From contig JAFYVH010000021.1 in assembly GCA_017549205.1 (NCBI GenBank), forward strand, positions 62,001 to 126,000: a stretch of DNA of 64,000 nt, given 5' to 3'. Below the pieces are notes generated by a model that ran no database searches, was not told the DNA's origin, and saw only the letters and a list, made by a program, of their open reading frames with translations. The DNA comes from Clostridia bacterium (GTDB lineage Bacteria > Bacillota > Clostridia > UBA1381 > UBA9506). Every line of letters begins with the position of its first letter. The stretch's first letter is position 1. Of this stretch, positions 60,753 to 64,000 are shown in pieces. Position numbers and translations under genes: made by a program.

Positions 60753-63700
60753 TTATTTCAGCACAACATTTTCCTTGCCCAAAAGGTCATAAAGTGCACA
60801 AAGAAGCGCATCGTTGGGAGTGACCCAAAGAGACCGGGGCGCCATGGCGGTGGATTTTGTTTCTTCAATGTGAATGCAAACCGGCACCGCACCCGTGTGA
60901 GATGCCAAAAGGGGCTTTACTCTGTCTAAAAGATAGTCCTTGCCCAAAGCAAATTTTAAGAAAAGCTTTTCGGATTCTTTTTTCTCGGTGGCGGGCGCAG
61001 TGGGCACTGCCTGTTTTTTCGCCTCTGACAAGGGCTGTGCTGTATTCAGCACCAGTTTAGGCTCTTCCTCTTCCCGCAGGCTGAGACGACCTGATACGGC
61101 CACAATGCTGTCTTCATACAAAAAGGGTTTTAGCTGTGTATAAATTTTGGGAAAGACAATACATTCAACAGCGCCGGTGGCGTCTTCTAAAGTTACAAAG
61201 GCCATAATCTGATTGTTTTTTGTTACCTTTTCCCGAACAAAAGAAACAATGCCGCACAAAGAGAGAATCTGCCCATCGTTGTAGGGGCTCTCCTCCTGCC
61301 CTGCCTCTGTAAGCTCAATGAAGCTGCAGTCTGAAAAAGCGGCAGCCTCCCCGGCATAGCTATCCAAAGGATGTCCTGTGAGGTAAAAGCCCACGCTTTC
61401 TTTTTCTAAAGCCAAAAGGCGCTTTGGCGGAAATTCCGGTCGCCGGGTAACCGTCATGGCAGTAGGCTCTGCGTCGCCACCCATATCCAAAAGTGAAATT
61501 TGACCTGCCACATTTTGTTTTTTGTCGGCAGCGGCAGCGGCGAGCAAGGCCTCATAGTCATAAAGGAGAGAGGCACGGGTTTCGCCCAAAGTGTCAAAGG
61601 CGCCGGCTTTAATCAAAAATTCGTGAACACGCTTGGTCACATTTAAGTGTGCGGTGCGCTTCACAAAATCGCCATAACTGCGGAATGTGCCGGTTTTTTC
61701 TCTTTCTGCTACCACGGTATCAATAATGCCGGTGCCCACATTTTTAATCACCGCCAAACCAAAACGGATGTCGCCGCCTGAAACGGTGAAGCCGCTGCGG
61801 CTTTTGTTAATATCCGGCGGCAGAATTTTAATGCCCATGCGCTTACATTCGGCAGAATAGCGAGCGACTTTTTCGGGGCTGTCTAAAACCGAGGATAAAA
61901 GGGCGGCCATATATTCAGCGGGATAGAAGCATTTTAAATAAGCAGTTTGATAAGTGATGGCAGCATACGCTGCGGCGTGGGACTTGTTAAAGGCATATTG
62001 TGCAAAGTCCATCATTTCGTCAAAAATGCTGTTGGCAACCGCTTCTGAAACGCCGCGGCGAACCGCGCCATCCACCAAAACCTTGCCATTTTCATCCGTG
62101 ATGCCGTGAATGAAGTTCTTTCGCTCTTCTGCCATGACGGCAGCCTTTTTCTTGCTCATGGCACGGCGGACAAGGTCGGCACGACCCAAAGAATAACCCG
62201 CCATTTCACGAACAATTTGCATTACCTGTTCCTGATAGACCATGCAGCCATAGGTTACATCCAGAATTTTTTCTAAAATGGGATGCTTATAGGTGACATG
62301 CTCGGGATGGCGCTTGTTTTCTATGTAACGGGGGATTTGATCCATGGGTCCCGGGCGGTAAAGAGAGATGACAGCAATGATATCTTCAATGCTGCGGGGC
62401 TCGAGCTCTTTAATCACCTGCTTCATGCCGGCAGATTCAAGCTGAAAAACGCCCTCGGTTTCCCCGCGGGACAGCATGGCATACACTTCGGGACGGTCAA
62501 TGGGAATGGTGCTCATGTCAGGGCGCTTGCCACCGGAAGCTTCAATGATGGAAAGGGCTTCGTCAATAATGGAAAGATTTCGAAGACCCAAAAAGTCCAT
62601 TTTCAAAAAGCCCAGCTCTTCAATGTTACCCATGGGGAACTGGGTTGTGATTACATCATCATTGGTTTGAATGGGAATGTGGTCACAAATCACATCCCGG
62701 GCAATCACCACGCCTGCAGCATGGGTGCCGGCGTTGCGAATTAAACCCTCAAGGGCTAAGGCTTCGTCAATCAGCTCTTTCACCACGGGATCTTCATCAA
62801 AGGCCTTTTTTAGCTCGGGATTCATGGTGAGGGCCTTTTCTAAAGTCATGCCCAATTCGTTAGGAATCATTTTGGCAACCGCATCGGTTTCAGCATAGCC
62901 AACATCTAAAACGCGGCCCACATCACGAATGGCAGCGCGGGCTTTCATGGCGTTAAAGGTGATAATCTGTGCCACGCGTTCACGGCCATATTTACTCACA
63001 ACATAATCAATAACACGCTGGCGACCTTCGTTGCAAATGTCAACATCAATATCCGGCATGCTGACACGCTCGGGGTTTAAAAAGCGCTCAAACAGCAGGT
63101 TAAACTGCAGAGGGTCAATATTGGTAATGCCAAGGCAGTAAGCAACAATGCTGCCGGCGGCACTGCCACGGCCGGGGCCAACGGGAATGCCGTTATCTTT
63201 TGCATATTTAATGAAATCCCAAACAATTAAAAAGTAATCCACATAGCCCATATGGTTGATGACACCCAGCTCGTATTCAAGCCGTGCTTTTGCTTCCGGT
63301 CTGTCACCATAACGCTTTTTAAGGCCGGCCTCACAGAGTGCCGTTAAATAGGCGAGAGAGTCGCCATCGCCCGGCACAGCATATTTGGGCAAAAGAAGAT
63401 TGCCAAAGGCAAAATCGACCTGACAGCGCTGGGCAATTTTTGCGGTGTTTTCTATCGCCTGGGGCACAGCGCCAAACAGAGCTTTCATTTCGTCTTCACT
63501 TTTTAAGTAAAATTCGTCGGTTTCAAAGCGCATGCGGTCTTCTTCAGCCACCTTGCGGTTGGTTTGAATGCACAGCAAAACATCCTGATGCTTTGCATCT
63601 TCCTTGCGGATGTAGTGCACATCGTTGGTGGCAACAAGACCCAAGCCATATTCTTCAGCCAAGGCAATTAAGCGGGCGTTCACCTTTTTTTGCTCGGGGA

Positions 63701-64000
63701 TGCCGTGGTCCTGAAGCTCTAAAAAGAAGTTATCTTTGCCAAAGAGGGCTATATATTCTTGGATGGTCTGGCGGGCTTTTTTCTCGTCGTTGTTCATCAG
63801 GGCATTGGGTATGTCACCTGCCAGACAGGCAGACAGAGCAATAAGACCCTCGGTGTGCCGGACCAAAAGAGCCTTGTCCACACGGGGTTTATAATAAAAA
63901 CCATCGGTAAAGCCGGCAGAGACCAGGCGCACCAAATTTTGATAGCCCGTCATGTTTTCGGCAAGCAAAACAAGATGTCCTGTGCGGTTGCCGCCCTCGT
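60753..64000 (-). CDS. dnaE: DNA polymerase III alpha subunit DnaE, 5' end outside window
   Basis: About 1,082 codons are visible. The frame is open to the window edge, so only part of the N-terminal PHP domain (roughly the first 80-100 residues) is missing. Seen in order: the PHP remainder (ATNDVHYIRKEDA), polymerase palm with GPGRGSAAGSIVAYCLGITN and PDIDVDICNEGRQRV, fingers (SLYRPGPMDQIPRYIENK), helix-hairpin-helix region and a C-terminal OB domain (LCGIVSFVREKVTKNNQIMA). DnaE elongates DNA with the DnaN clamp. Clostridia usually also carry PolC, not seen here. Confidence 0.96.
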   Translation of the reverse strand, partial: EGGNRTGHLVLLAENMTGYQNLVRLVSAGFTDGFYYKPRVDKALLVRHTEGLIALSACLAGDIPNALMNNDEKKARQTIQEYIALFGKDNFFLELQDHGIPEQKKVNARLIALAEEYGLGLVATNDVHYIRKEDAKHQDVLLCIQTNRKVAEEDRMRFETDEFYLKSEDEMKALFGAVPQAIENTAKIAQRCQVDFAFGNLLLPKYAVPGDGDSLAYLTALCEAGLKKRYGDRPEAKARLEYELGVINHMGYVDYFLIVWDFIKYAKDNGIPVGPGRGSAAGSIVAYCLGITNIDPLQFNLLFERFLNPERVSMPDIDVDICNEGRQRVIDYVVSKYGRERVAQIITFNAMKARAAIRDVGRVLDVGYAETDAVAKMIPNELGMTLEKALTMNPELKKAFDEDPVVKELIDEALALEGLIRNAGTHAAGVVIARDVICDHIPIQTNDDVITTQFPMGNIEELGFLKMDFLGLRNLSIIDEALSIIEASGGKRPDMSTIPIDRPEVYAMLSRGETEGVFQLESAGMKQVIKELEPRSIEDIIAVISLYRPGPMDQIPRYIENKRHPEHVTYKHPILEKILDVTYGCMVYQEQVMQIVREMAGYSLGRADLVRRAMSKKKAAVMAEERKNFIHGITDENGKVLVDGAVRRGVSEAVANSIFDEMMDFAQYAFNKSHAAAYAAITYQTAYLKCFYPAEYMAALLSSVLDSPEKVARYSAECKRMGIKILPPDINKSRSGFTVSGGDIRFGLAVIKNVGTGIIDTVVAEREKTGTFRSYGDFVKRTAHLNVTKRVHEFLIKAGAFDTLGETRASLLYDYEALLAAAAADKKQNVAGQISLLDMGGDAEPTAMTVTRRPEFPPKRLLALEKESVGFYLTGHPLDSYAGEAAAFSDCSFIELTEAGQEESPYNDGQILSLCGIVSFVREKVTKNNQIMAFVTLEDATGAVECIVFPKIYTQLKPFLYEDSIVAVSGRLSLREEEEPKLVLNTAQPLSEAKKQAVPTAPATEKKESEKLFLKFALGKDYLLDRVKPLLASHTGAVPVCIHIEETKSTAMAPRSLWVTPNDALLCALYDLLGKENVVLK

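Overview
This window looks like the chromosome of a low-to-mid GC Firmicute of class Clostridia, probably a gut anaerobe. The S10-spc-alpha ribosomal order is of Gram-positive type. S4, S14, L36, L24 and Adk all carry Cys zinc motifs, and htpG lies behind a perfect CIRCE element. PerR, a reverse rubrerythrin, ferritin and a four-domain flavodiiron protein suggest an obligate anaerobe with oxygen defence. No rRNA genes or CRISPR arrays were seen.

Layout. 1-3.7 kb: start of a TOPRIM protein gene and dnaN (both minus), an AT-rich DnaA-box region where dnaA would normally lie, a family 2 glycosyltransferase and hom. 3.9-6.2 kb: an accessory patch with a frameshifted small gene, an XRE regulator, a CsoR gene with its operator and a Cys-rich mini-protein, repeats, a four-helix-bundle protein and tRNA-Arg(CCG). 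6.2-10.7 kb: an acn-icd-rex operon (citrate to 2-oxoglutarate plus the NADH-sensing repressor) and a HAD hydrolase. 10.9-15.6 kb: TM2/XRE and copper-amine-oxidase-N/XRE divergent pairs, Mrp and a secreted subtilase.

15.85-23.4 kb is the most unusual part: one tightly coupled minus-strand operon. It encodes a ThrRS lacking TGS, a probable ECF S component, a Nif3-like protein, a fused EcfT-EcfA-EcfA transporter protein, a nucleotidyltransferase and a LysRS-like class II synthetase paralogue with altered active-site motifs. It starts at a clear promoter and ends at a strong terminator. I do not recognise it as a described system; uptake plus aminoacyl/nucleotidyl processing of a small molecule is an inference.

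23.5-26.7 kb: ferritin, rubrerythrin, PerR and a cation efflux protein. 26.8-43.4 kb: the S10-spc-alpha ribosomal superoperon from rpsJ to rplQ, including secY, adk, map, a KOW protein, infA and rpoA, with a roughly 400-nt structured leader. 43.4-50.6 kb: htpG, a small XRE/lipoprotein/membrane cassette, a DUF4830 protein, an M24 peptidase, a YifB/ComM ATPase and SfsA. 50.7-64 kb: tRNA-Thr(GGT), a split chromate-type transporter, tRNA-Leu(TAA), HtrA, the flavodiiron protein, a polytopic membrane protein, DegV, PrmC, a DUF1385 protein and most of dnaE, which runs off the window end.

Short GC-rich palindromic repeats ending in CCCTAC or starting with GTAGGG recur between genes in the first 25 kb. 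Many promoters with near-consensus boxes and 16-18 nt spacing are visible.
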